From contig JAQYVQ010000188.1 of NCBI GenBank assembly GCA_030145435.1, positions 1 to 33,498 on the forward strand: a stretch of DNA of 33,498 bases. The letters run 5' to 3'. Each line of letters opens with the position of its first letter. The first letter of the stretch is position 1. The DNA comes from Syntrophobacteria bacterium. GTDB lineage: Bacteria > Desulfobacterota > DSWW01. The translations under genes were made by a program, and so were the position numbers. Below the pieces are notes generated by a model, which was not told where the DNA came from, ran no database searches, and saw only the letters and a list, made by a program, of their open reading frames with translations. Below, in pieces: positions 7,258-15,214 of the stretch.

Positions 7258-9238
7258 CCCCTGGACGATTCCGTGGGGCAATCTCTCCTGCCTGCCCGTC
7301 TGCCACTACCGACTCGAGTTCGCCGAGTTGGTGCGCGCTCAATTCGCAGAGGACCCTCCCGACTGCCTTGCCCTCGAGTTGCCTTCCCATCTGGCAGACG
7401 CGTATAAGCGCGCGATCTCGCGCCTTCCGGAGGTATCGATTCTTCTGTTCGAAGACGCTTCCGGACAGACCGTCTACTTGCCCGTAGAACCCGTGGATCC
7501 CTTCGCAGAAGCTGCCCGATCCGCCCTGGAACTGGGGATCCCGGTGCATCTCGTGGACATCAACCTGGAAGAAGCCTACCCTCCCTTTCGCGACCCTGTT
7601 CCCGACCCGTATGCCCTCCACGAGATCGGTCCGAAGCTCTACTACGAGGCATTTCGAACCATCTGGCAGGAGAAGCTCAAGGACCACCCCCTGGACATCC
7701 GCAGAGAGCAGGGCATGGCCGCCCACCTGCAGGGCCTCCTCGGCAAGCATTCCAAGGTCCTCTTCGTCTGTGGAATGATCCATGCCGAAGGCGTGATCAA
7801 ACGACTCGACCAGCCCCAGGCGACGCCACTGCATCGGGTGCACTCACCGCCCTTTCAGGTCTTTCACCTGCACCCCTCCTGTCTCGACGAGGTGATGGCA
7901 ACCTTCCCCCTACTCAGCGCCCTTTACGAAACCCGAAGGAAGGGGCTTCCTCCCGAACCTGAAAGGGACCGTTTCACGCTGCGAAGGAGTTTCCGTATCG
8001 AATCCCGCCCATTCGCATTGTACGGGAAGGAGGACGCCGTTTACGACGAAAGGGCCGCTCTCGAAGGCTCCCTCGCATGGATTGCCCGCCGCGCAGGCCT
8101 TGGAGAGGAGAGTGACGACCCACCAGGGCCCATCGACCGGAACCGGGCACTCTATTTTCTCCTCGAAGAGGCGGGCAGACATTACAGAGACGAAACGGGA
8201 GAGCAGGTAAAGGGCTGGCAGAAGCGGGTTTTCTGGAAATTCGTGAGAAACTATGCGCTCGTGCACGGTCTCCTGCTGCCCGAATTCTACCACCTCCTCG
8301 TGGGTGCACGGTCCAGTGTGGATGACAACATGTGCTACAGTCTCTGGCGACTGGGTGGGTTCTACCCCTGGCAGGCGGAGTCCTCCAATGTGCCCACCTT
8401 GACGGTAAAGGGGGAGGAGGTCTGGCTCGGGACCCGCCGGATCCACGTCCGGAGGTGGCTGCCCAGAAAGAAACAGCGCCTGCAGGGCGTGCTGCGCAAA
8501 CATCGTAAGCGGGAGAGATATCCGGGGGAGTGGCTCGAGAGCTTTGACGGGAGCGCCCTTTGCTCCTACCCGCCCGAAGACCTCGTCGTGGAGGATTACG
8601 GTCGCTTCCTGCGAGAACAATGGCGACACATACTGAAGGACGAGCACAACCCGTCCGAGCCGTTTGTCACGTCTTTTCTCGACGGCATCGACATTCGAGA
8701 GACGATCAGGAAATGGCACGAAAAGCGCATCTATGTCAAGAATCGGGAGGCGTCAAGAGGGGGTTCGGGTGCGGTGGTCGTCATCTTCGATGAAGACGAA
8801 AAGGATGATCAATACCCCTACCGGATGACCTGGCTGGGAGAGCATGAACAGGAATCCGACATGGCATTCTATGCAACCTCTCCCGAGGAGAACATCGTGG
8901 GCCCGGGTATGTGTCGATGCGAGTATGGGGGATTCCTGATGACCTACCCGCCGCGCAGGCTCTACGATGTGTGGCAGGATCCTGACTACCGCTTCCTGCA
9001 ATCCAAGGCCGAGGTTCTCCTCGCGGCGGCCCTGGACTATTCTCTGGAGAGGCAGGTCGTCTACGTGGCTTCCCGTCCACCACGTTCCATCATGCGAACC
9101 CTTGCCGAGAGGCTTCGACGGCAAATCGTCTATATCCCGAAGGGCGCGCTCTCCCCATCCCGACTGAAGAGGACCCGCGTCTTCCACATCCTGAGCGGGC
9201 ATGACAAACGGGACGGGGCCAAAGACTTCATCGTCTGA
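7244..9238 (+). CDS. Large protein with TraB/ChaN-like N-terminal domain, coupled to the MoxR ATPase
   Basis: The 664-residue protein starts at an ATG 9 bases after GAGGAGG, inside the end of the ATPase gene. Residues 15-190 carry the TraB/ChaN/TIKI pattern: LPVCHYRLEFAELV (His21), PPDCLALELP (Glu45) and HLVDIN (105). REQGMAAHLQGLL (154-166), a close match to the TraB RxxxMAxxL motif, and VLFVCGMIHAEGV (His180) complete it. The layout recalls DUF5682/bChaN proteins of MoxR-associated conflict systems. About 470 residues follow that I do not recognise. They include a basic patch (RKKQRLQGVLRKHRKRER) near 415-425 and a last conserved-looking segment LQSKAEVLLAAALDYSLE. No signal peptide or membrane helix and no vWA MIDAS motif are seen. 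The domain assignment is from motif recall. Confidence 0.72.
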   Translation: MSVSDPWTIPWGNLSCLPVCHYRLEFAELVRAQFAEDPPDCLALELPSHLADAYKRAISRLPEVSILLFEDASGQTVYLPVEPVDPFAEAARSALELGIPVHLVDINLEEAYPPFRDPVPDPYALHEIGPKLYYEAFRTIWQEKLKDHPLDIRREQGMAAHLQGLLGKHSKVLFVCGMIHAEGVIKRLDQPQATPLHRVHSPPFQVFHLHPSCLDEVMATFPLLSALYETRRKGLPPEPERDRFTLRRSFRIESRPFALYGKEDAVYDERAALEGSLAWIARRAGLGEESDDPPGPIDRNRALYFLLEEAGRHYRDETGEQVKGWQKRVFWKFVRNYALVHGLLLPEFYHLLVGARSSVDDNMCYSLWRLGGFYPWQAESSNVPTLTVKGEEVWLGTRRIHVRRWLPRKKQRLQGVLRKHRKRERYPGEWLESFDGSALCSYPPEDLVVEDYGRFLREQWRHILKDEHNPSEPFVTSFLDGIDIRETIRKWHEKRIYVKNREASRGGSGAVVVIFDEDEKDDQYPYRMTWLGEHEQESDMAFYATSPEENIVGPGMCRCEYGGFLMTYPPRRLYDVWQDPDYRFLQSKAEVLLAAALDYSLERQVVYVASRPPRSIMRTLAERLRRQIVYIPKGALSPSRLKRTRVFHILSGHDKRDGAKDFIV

Positions 9239-9250
9239 GGGGTCGACTTC

Positions 9251-11272
9251 CTACTTCTGTTCCTGTTCCTTCTCGTACTCGGCTACGATCGCCTTGTGTA
9301 CAAGCGGCGGCACGATGTCGTAGTGATCGAATTCCATCGTGTAGGAACCCTCTCCCCCGGTCATGGACTTCAGCCCGGCCTGGTAGTTCTGAACCTCTCC
9401 CAACGGGATCAGCGCCTGGACCACGGCCAGGTTGCCCTCGCTGCCGCTCGTGAGGATCCGCCCGCGCTTTCCGTTGAGATCCCCCATCACATCGCCCATG
9501 TTTGCCTGCGGGACGACAACTTCCAGTTTCACGATCGGCTCGAGGAGGACGGGATTGCATAGGAGCACCGCCTTCTTGAAGGCCTCCCGGCCTGCGATCT
9601 GGAAGGCGATGTCCTTCGAGTCCACCGGGTGTGTCTTGCCGTCCACGAGCGTGACCCGCACATCCACGACGGGATTGCCCGCGAGCACCCCCTCCGCCAT
9701 CTTGCTCTGAACGCCCTTGTCCACCGACGGGCGGAAGGTCTGGTCGATCACACCGCCGAAGATCTTGTCCGCGAACTCGTATCCGGCCCCTCGTTCCCGG
9801 GGCTCCAAATCGATGAAGACCCTCGCAAACTGCCCCGCGCCACCCGTCTGTTTCTTGTGCGTGTACTCCACGTACTTGGCGCTCTTTGTGATCGTCTCCA
9901 TGTAGGGGATCTTGGGGGGGGTTGTTTCAACCTCGACCTTTCGTCTCCTCTTGATCTTCTTCAACATCAACAAGAGGTGAACATCCGACATTCCGCTCAG
10001 AACGAGGTCGCCGGTCTGCGCGTCCGCCCGTACGGCAACCGTTCGGTCGTCCGCAACGAGTTCTTTCAGGGCCGTACTGATCTTCGTTTCGTCCCCTCGG
10101 CTCTTCGGCCGGACCGCCAGGGAACACATGGGCGTCGGAAACTTGATTTCCGGGAGCGTGATCTTCGTCTTGTCATCGGTCAGGGTATCCCCGGCCAGGA
10201 TGTCCTCCACCTTGGCCACGGCCACGATGTCTCCGCACACCCCCTGTTCGACCGGATTCTGTTCCTTCCCACAAATCTTCAACAACCCCCCTATTCGTTC
10301 ACTCTTTCCCGAGCGACGGTTCACGAAGGAGGTGTTGGAATCAAGGCTACCGGAAAGGACCCTCAGGTACGATATTCGGGTCACGAACTCGTCGGCAATG
10401 GTCCTGTATACGAAGCCCACGAACCCATTGTCCGGGTCCAGCACGACCTCTTCCTCCCCTGCCATCCCCTTCCGCTCGACCTCGTTCGGGTTCGGCGCAA
10501 AGGTCGCTAGAAAATCAAGCGTCTCCTCCAGCCCCACCTGTGGCTCCCCGGCGGCAACCAGCACAGGGAAAAGCACCCTCTTCAACATGGCCTTGGTGAA
10601 GGTGGACCGGAAGACCTCGTCGGAGATTTCCTCTCCTTCGAGGTACTTCTCCATCAACGCGTCGTCCGCTTCCACGACCGCCTCGCTCAGGCTCTCATTC
10701 AAGGAAGACACTTCCTCCGGCGCTCCGTCCGGAGGCTCCACCACGGAGAATACCTTGCTAAAAGAGGAGGCCGATCCATCCGGCCACAGGGCGGGGATGC
10801 AACGATCCCCGAAGAGTTCCTGGATCTCGGCAAGGGTCTTCGCGTAGTTTGTGTTCTCGGCGTCAAGCCTCGTAATCGCAAAGCAGCAGGGCAAACCGAG
10901 CTTCTCCGCTTCTTGCCAGATCTTGCGTGTGTTCACCTTGACTCCGCTCGTGGCATCCACGCAGATCAGGGCACACTCTACGGCACGAAGGGCAGTAAGC
11001 ATGTCGCCCACGCAGTCCGACGATCCGGGGACATCGAGGACATTGAAGGCCACGTCTTTGTAGGAGAAGGAGAGTGTTGAACAGGAGAAGGACTTCCCCC
11101 CTTCCCTCTCATCCTGATCAAAATCGCTCGCCGTATTGCCTTCCTTGATGGTTCCCATGCGTGTCAACACGCCCACCTTGTGCAGAAACGCTTCGACGAG
11201 TATCGTCTTTCCAGCACCTTCGTGGCCGACAAGGGCAATGTTCCGGATTTTGGTGGTTTCGATACGGGCCAT
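9251..11272 (-). CDS. EF-G-like translation factor GTPase (EF-G2 type)
   Basis: The 673-residue protein has the full EF-G domain order: GTPase domain (1-275), domain II, domain III (MSDVHLLLMLKKIKRR), domain IV (from about 455) and domain V. G1 is GHEGAGKT (16-23). G2 lacks the usual RGITI and reads GGKSFSCS (58-65). G3 is DVPGSSD (80-86) instead of DTPGHVD, so the catalytic histidine is serine. G4 is TRLD (134-137) instead of NKMD. These changes are typical of EF-G2-like proteins and suggest weak or altered GTP hydrolysis. It is therefore not the main translocase fusA. AGAGG precedes the ATG by about 8 bases. Its stop is 12 bases from the oppositely oriented TraB/ChaN-like gene. Confidence 0.9.
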   Translation of the reverse strand: MARIETTKIRNIALVGHEGAGKTILVEAFLHKVGVLTRMGTIKEGNTASDFDQDEREGGKSFSCSTLSFSYKDVAFNVLDVPGSSDCVGDMLTALRAVECALICVDATSGVKVNTRKIWQEAEKLGLPCCFAITRLDAENTNYAKTLAEIQELFGDRCIPALWPDGSASSFSKVFSVVEPPDGAPEEVSSLNESLSEAVVEADDALMEKYLEGEEISDEVFRSTFTKAMLKRVLFPVLVAAGEPQVGLEETLDFLATFAPNPNEVERKGMAGEEEVVLDPDNGFVGFVYRTIADEFVTRISYLRVLSGSLDSNTSFVNRRSGKSERIGGLLKICGKEQNPVEQGVCGDIVAVAKVEDILAGDTLTDDKTKITLPEIKFPTPMCSLAVRPKSRGDETKISTALKELVADDRTVAVRADAQTGDLVLSGMSDVHLLLMLKKIKRRRKVEVETTPPKIPYMETITKSAKYVEYTHKKQTGGAGQFARVFIDLEPRERGAGYEFADKIFGGVIDQTFRPSVDKGVQSKMAEGVLAGNPVVDVRVTLVDGKTHPVDSKDIAFQIAGREAFKKAVLLCNPVLLEPIVKLEVVVPQANMGDVMGDLNGKRGRILTSGSEGNLAVVQALIPLGEVQNYQAGLKSMTGGEGSYTMEFDHYDIVPPLVHKAIVAEYEKEQEQK

Positions 11273-11355
11273 GAGAAAACCTCTTCGAACTGGGGTTGAA
11301 ATGGACGCCTAAAGCGCACGGTGAATCGACGAACTTCCGAAAAATAATCTTTTAT

Positions 11356-11384
11356 TATTAGCACACTTGCGGCGCACTGTAAAG
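11356..11384 (-). promoter_or_regulatory. Predicted sigma-70 promoter for the EF-G-like gene
   Basis: On the minus strand TTTACA (11379-11384) and TAATAA (11356-11361) are separated by exactly 17 bases. The region after it is strongly AT-rich compared with its surroundings. Transcription would start near 11349, giving a 77-base leader. Confidence 0.55.
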
Positions 11385-11438
11385 TTAGCGCCCAATCGCT
11401 GTTTGAGTCTATCCGGTGGCCGTGCAAGAGAATAGCTC

Positions 11439-11570
11439 TTGGCTGTAAGCTGTTAGCTATTAGCCCACCCCGCCCCCATTTTGGGCGCGTCCTGTTGGGG
11501 CGTGTGGTTGGGAGCTAACAGCTAAAAGCTAACGGCTAACAGCCAGGTTCGACAGGACGAGGACGAGCGG
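11439..11570. repeat. Palindromic heptad-repeat element, copy B, with short-repeat tail
   Basis: The left arm (11439-11464) is TTGGCTGTAAGC plus TTAGC heptads and the right arm (11514-11545) is its longer inverted counterpart. The inner flanks read TAGCCCACCCCGCCCCC and GTGTGGTTGGGAGCTAA, so this copy is inverted relative to copies A, D and F. GGACGAGGACGAG follows at 11554-11566. It lies between the EF-G-like promoter and the exported pcm gene. Confidence 0.88.
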
Positions 11571-11576
11571 TCGAGC

Positions 11577-12317
11577 TTAATGCTCCCCAAGAAACGGCAC
11601 AAACCGAACCGGGAGAACCGCACGCTTGGAGATGGAACCGTCGCGGCCCTTCTCGATGAGCGTCAACTGCTGTACCTGATACCTCCCACCCACCGGAATG
11701 CACATCCTGCCGCCCGGCTTGAGTTGCTGCAGTAAGGGAGGGGGAATCTCGCGGGGAGCGGCTGTCACGATAATCGCGTCGAAGGGGGCATGTTCATTCC
11801 ATCCGAGATATCCGTCACCGCGCCTCACCCGGATGTTCTTGTATCCGAGTGACTTGAGCCGGGCGCCGGCCTCCTGCGCCAGAGCAGGGCTGATTTCCAC
11901 GGTGAACACTCGGCCGACGAGCCCTGCCAGTACGGCCGCCTGGTACCCGGACCCGGTCCCGATCTCGAGAACCCGATCCCCGGGCTTCAATTGCAGCAGT
12001 TCGGTCATCAGGGCCACGATGTAAGGCTGGGAGATCGTCTGCCCCTGCCCGATCGGAATCGGATGATCGTCGTATGCCTCGTCCCGATACTCACCGGGCA
12101 CGAAGCAGTGGCGGGCCACCCCCCGCATGGCCCGCAGCACGGAGCCGTCCTTGACCCCACGAGCCTGGATCTGCTCACGGACCATCTTCTCCCGTTCTTT
12201 GGCATATCGCTCCGGGCGGCAACCCGGAGTGTCTTCGGACGCAAACGCCTCCTTGGCGCAGAACCCCAGGACGAGGAACAGGCCTGCCCAAAGAATACGA
12301 AGCATCCGGGTGTTCAC
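11577..12317 (-). CDS. pcm: Protein-L-isoaspartate O-methyltransferase, exported form
   Basis: The 246-residue protein repairs L-isoaspartyl damage by transferring methyl from S-adenosylmethionine. VLEIGTGSGYQAAVLA is the SAM loop, and GQGQTISQPYIVALMTELL and DAIIVTAAPREIP are PCMT family motifs. Unlike ordinary PCMTs it begins with a signal peptide: NTRMLRILWAGLFLVLGFCAKEAFAS, cleavage likely after AFA. It should therefore act in the periplasm. The start is GTG, fixed by AAGGAGGT 6 bases upstream. It is the last gene of the acyP-to-eno unit, 85 bases after eno, with a half repeat element in that gap. A second PCMT lies three genes upstream in the unit. Where SAM would come from outside the cytoplasm is unclear. 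Confidence 0.9.
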   Translation of the reverse strand: MNTRMLRILWAGLFLVLGFCAKEAFASEDTPGCRPERYAKEREKMVREQIQARGVKDGSVLRAMRGVARHCFVPGEYRDEAYDDHPIPIGQGQTISQPYIVALMTELLQLKPGDRVLEIGTGSGYQAAVLAGLVGRVFTVEISPALAQEAGARLKSLGYKNIRVRRGDGYLGWNEHAPFDAIIVTAAPREIPPPLLQQLKPGGRMCIPVGGRYQVQQLTLIEKGRDGSISKRAVLPVRFVPFLGEH

Positions 12318-12357
12318 CCAGGCACCTCCTTCGCCGGAGTCCCACCGGGGGGGGAAT

Positions 12358-12396
12358 GGCTGGGAGCTAATACCTAATAGCTAATACCTAACAGCC
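12358..12396. repeat. Half copy of the palindromic heptad-repeat element (copy C)
   Basis: GGCTGGGAGCTAA is followed by four heptad-like units (TACCTAA, TAGCTAA, TACCTAA, CAGCC). It corresponds to the right arm plus inner flank of copy B, without a left arm. It sits between eno and the exported pcm gene inside a probable operon. Confidence 0.75.
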
Positions 12397-12402
12397 ATCT
12401 TT

Positions 12403-13695
12403 TCACAGAGACAGCTGGTAAAAGGCACTCAGGCCCGCATAGGACGACTGGGCACCCAGTTCCTCCTCGATGCGGAGCAACTGGTTGTATTTCGCAAGCC
12501 GATCGCTCCTCGAGGCGGATCCTGTCTTGATTTGCCCTGCGTTTGTGGCGACAACCACGTCCGCAATCGAGGCGTCTTCGGTTTCTCCACTGCGATGGGA
12601 AACCACCGCTGTGAACCCTGCGCGCTGTGCCATGGAAATCGCATTCAGGGTCTCTGTCAGTGTGCCGATCTGGTTGAGCTTGATCAGGATGGAATTCGTG
12701 ATCCCTTCTCGAATCCCCCTTCCGAGCCGCTTCGTGTTCGTCACGAACAGATCATCTCCGACGATTTGTATCTTGTCCCCGAGACGCTCGGTCATCTCCT
12801 TCCAACCTTTCCAGTCGTCCTCCGCATGCCCATCTTCGATGCTCAGGATCGGATATTCATTGACCAGAGCCTCGTAGTAGTCCACCATCTGCTTGGACGT
12901 CAGCGACTTCCCCTCCGCCTTCAACTCGTATCGCTTCTTTTTCGCGTTATAGAACTCAGTCGCCGCCGGGTCGAGTCCGAGAAAAATGTCCCGGCCTGCC
13001 TTGTATCCGGCCTTCTTGATCGCCTCCATGATCACGGCCAGGGCCTCTTCGTTGCTTCCCAGGTCAGGCGCAAACCCGCCTTCATCCCCGACAGAGGTGG
13101 CGTATCCCTTCTTCTTCAGGACCTCCTTCAGCCGGTGAAAGACCTCTGCCCCCATCCGCAAGGCCTCTCGAAAGCTCTCTGCACGGACGGGGAGGATCAT
13201 GAACTCCTGGAGATCCACGTTGTTGTCCGCGTGCTTGCCCCCGTTCAGTACGTTCATCATCGGCACGGGCAACAACTTGGCGTTGGTCCCCCCCACGTAT
13301 CGATAGAACGGAAGGTCGAGGGACTGTGCAACCGCCTTGGCAACAGCCAGCGAAACCCCAAGAATGGCATTCGCCCCGAGGTTGTCCTTGTTATCGCTCC
13401 CATCCAGGGCGATCATCCTCTGATCGATCCAGACCTGGTCAGAACCTCGCGTGCCCAGAAGAGCGGGGGCGATCTCTTCGTTCACGTTCGAAACCGCCTT
13501 TAGAACTCCCTTGCCCTGGTAGCGTTTCATATCTCCGTCTCGCAACTCGACGGCTTCGTACCCTCCCGTGGAGGCTCCCGACGGAACCGCTGCCCTGCCC
13601 ATTACGCCGCACTCCAGAACTACATCGACTTCCACGGTGGGGTTTCCACGCGAATCCAGAATCTCTCTTGCCGTGATAGATTCTATGCGGTCCAT
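12403..13695 (-). CDS. eno: Enolase
   Basis: The 430-residue enzyme interconverts 2-phosphoglycerate and phosphoenolpyruvate in glycolysis. MDRIESITAREILDSRGNPTVEVD-type opening, SGASTGGYEAVELRDGD, the catalytic acid region SVGDEGGFAP, the metal ligands around SIEDGHAEDDW and VGDDLFVTN, and the signature ILIKLNQIGTLTET are all present. SHRSGETED near the C-terminus holds the substrate arginine loop. Length is normal. AAGGAG lies 7 bases before the ATG. It is 35 bases after the BFN-PDZ gene, in the same unit. In many bacteria eno is next to ftsB; here ftsB is about 11 kb away. Confidence 0.98.
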   Translation of the reverse strand: MDRIESITAREILDSRGNPTVEVDVVLECGVMGRAAVPSGASTGGYEAVELRDGDMKRYQGKGVLKAVSNVNEEIAPALLGTRGSDQVWIDQRMIALDGSDNKDNLGANAILGVSLAVAKAVAQSLDLPFYRYVGGTNAKLLPVPMMNVLNGGKHADNNVDLQEFMILPVRAESFREALRMGAEVFHRLKEVLKKKGYATSVGDEGGFAPDLGSNEEALAVIMEAIKKAGYKAGRDIFLGLDPAATEFYNAKKKRYELKAEGKSLTSKQMVDYYEALVNEYPILSIEDGHAEDDWKGWKEMTERLGDKIQIVGDDLFVTNTKRLGRGIREGITNSILIKLNQIGTLTETLNAISMAQRAGFTAVVSHRSGETEDASIADVVVATNAGQIKTGSASRSDRLAKYNQLLRIEEELGAQSSYAGLSAFYQLSL

Positions 13696-13730
13696 ATTGG
13701 GTCTCCTTCTGTTTCCCGATTCTTCCGGGG

Positions 13731-14516
13731 TTAAGGTCTAATCTTCAATGACAGCACTTTCCCTTTCCGGTAGACATCGACGCGCATGGCATCGGACGCG
13801 TCCTTTTTCCCCAGGGCACTCTGAACATCCTCCAACCCTTCCACGGATCTTCTGTCCAGGCGTACGAGGATATCGCCTTTTAGCAACCCGGCCCTCTCCG
13901 CCGGCCCGTCCCGGGTAATCTCCGTCACGATGACCCCCGTCTCCTTCTCAAACCCGAAGTAACGGGCCACATCGGCAGACAGTTCCCCAGTCACGAACCC
14001 GTAGAATCGTTCCGCCGGCAGCTTGGCCGATGAGGACCCAAGGTCAACGAGCACTCCCTTCTCAACGAGCGCACGAGAAAGAAAGAGGGGCGCCCCAAAC
14101 TTCAGGGCGATCGCAACGGCATCGCTCGGCCTGCTGTCCACTTCCCACGTCTTCCGGCCTGCCCGCAGGTCAAGGGTCGCATAGTAGGTATTCTCTTTCA
14201 GATCAGAGATGACCACCCGTTCCACCCTGGCATCCAACAGATCCAACATGCGCTTCATCAGGTCGTGGGTCAACGGGCGAGGCGGCGTGACGTCCTTCAA
14301 CCCCAGCGAGATCGCCCGTGCCTCGCTCAATCCGATCCAGACGGGAAGACCCTTTTCCGACTCGGGGTCCACCAGGAAAAGAATGGGGGATTGGGTCTCC
14401 GGATCCACGACCACGCCCCTCACATCTACGGCGAGAAGGTCCGAATCAGAGGCCCCACAGCCTCCCAGCAAAAGAGCAGCCAATGTAACGAGGCACACAA
14501 GTCTCACATGGTGCAT
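13731..14516 (-). CDS. Lipoprotein with bifunctional nuclease (BFN/DUF151) and PDZ domains
   Basis: The 261-residue protein starts with a lipoprotein signal (MHHVRLVCLVTLAALLLGGC), with the lipidated cysteine at position 20 and G-A-S after it. Residues about 27-160 form a BFN/DUF151 domain: VVVDPETQSPILFLVD, LPVWIGLSEARAISLGL, PLTHDLMKRMLDLL and SRPSDAVAIALKFGAPLFLS. Residues 175-261 form a PDZ domain, with GVIVTEITRDGPAERAGLLKGDIL. The ATG is preceded by AAGGGGAC. The start is 19 bases after the cytoplasmic pcm stop and the stop is 35 bases before eno. BFN domains are normally cytoplasmic, so an envelope-anchored BFN-PDZ fusion is unusual. Nuclease activity is only a family inference. Confidence 0.88.
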   Translation of the reverse strand: MHHVRLVCLVTLAALLLGGCGASDSDLLAVDVRGVVVDPETQSPILFLVDPESEKGLPVWIGLSEARAISLGLKDVTPPRPLTHDLMKRMLDLLDARVERVVISDLKENTYYATLDLRAGRKTWEVDSRPSDAVAIALKFGAPLFLSRALVEKGVLVDLGSSSAKLPAERFYGFVTGELSADVARYFGFEKETGVIVTEITRDGPAERAGLLKGDILVRLDRRSVEGLEDVQSALGKKDASDAMRVDVYRKGKVLSLKIRP

Positions 14517-14535
14517 CCGGGTCCCCTTCTTCCTC

Positions 14536-15201
14536 TCAAGAATGCCTGCCAGACGGCTTCTCTTCCCATCCAAACGTCCCGATCAGGGGGACGAAGACGC
14601 AGCCGGTACCTTCCTCCCTTTGAATCTTGTTCCGCTCCTTCTTGACGGTGCATAGTGTCTGGTGGTGGGCGCTCCCGATCGGGATGACCAGCCTTCCCCC
14701 CTCTGCCAGCTGTTCCACCAAGGGGTCGGGGAGCTCCGGCGCCCCGGCCGTCACGATAATCGCGTCAAAAGGGGCTTTCTCGCGCCACCCTTCCGACCCA
14801 TCCCCCACCCGGATCGAAACATTCTCATACCCCAGGCGGGAGAGCAACCCCTCCGCCCTTTCCGCCAACTCCGGAATCCTCTCGAGGGAGTAGACCTCGC
14901 GGGCGAGTTCCGCAAGAATCGCTGTCTGATATCCGGAACCGGTTCCCACCTCCAGAACACGATCGTCCGGTTCCGGCGCCGCGCACTCGGTCATCAGAGC
15001 AACCATGTAGGGCTGGGATATGGTCTGCCCCTTGCCGATGGAAAGCGGGCTGTCTTCATAAGCGTGACCGTATGAGTCCTCCGGAACAAACCGGTGCCTG
15101 GGTATCTTCTCCATGGCGGCCAGAACCCGGTGGCTCCGAACCCCTCTCTTTAGAATCTGGCGTTCCACCATCCGCTGGCGCTGGCGCTCGTAATCGGTCA
15201 C
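14536..15201 (-). CDS. pcm: Protein-L-isoaspartate O-methyltransferase, cytoplasmic form
   Basis: The 221-residue PCMT has no signal peptide. GKGQTISQPYMVALMTE, VLEVGTGSGYQTAILAEL (SAM-binding loop) and FDAIIVTAGAPELPDPL are present. The same segments occur in the exported copy at 11577, and the two are clearly homologous but well diverged. GTG at 15201 is chosen: AGGAG lies 10 bases upstream and it starts 14 bases after the archease stop. A GTG 11 codons earlier, inside the archease gene, is the alternative. The role is repair of isoaspartyl residues in cytoplasmic proteins. Confidence 0.9.
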   Translation of the reverse strand: MTDYERQRQRMVERQILKRGVRSHRVLAAMEKIPRHRFVPEDSYGHAYEDSPLSIGKGQTISQPYMVALMTECAAPEPDDRVLEVGTGSGYQTAILAELAREVYSLERIPELAERAEGLLSRLGYENVSIRVGDGSEGWREKAPFDAIIVTAGAPELPDPLVEQLAEGGRLVIPIGSAHHQTLCTVKKERNKIQREEGTGCVFVPLIGTFGWEEKPSGRHS

Positions 15202-15214
15202 GCAGCCGGTTCTC

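Noticed and set aside
8761..8815. vWA MIDAS motif in the TraB/ChaN-like protein
   Set aside because: VVVIFDEDEKDD has acidic residues but lacks DxSxS and the downstream Thr and Asp; no vWA domain can be claimed.
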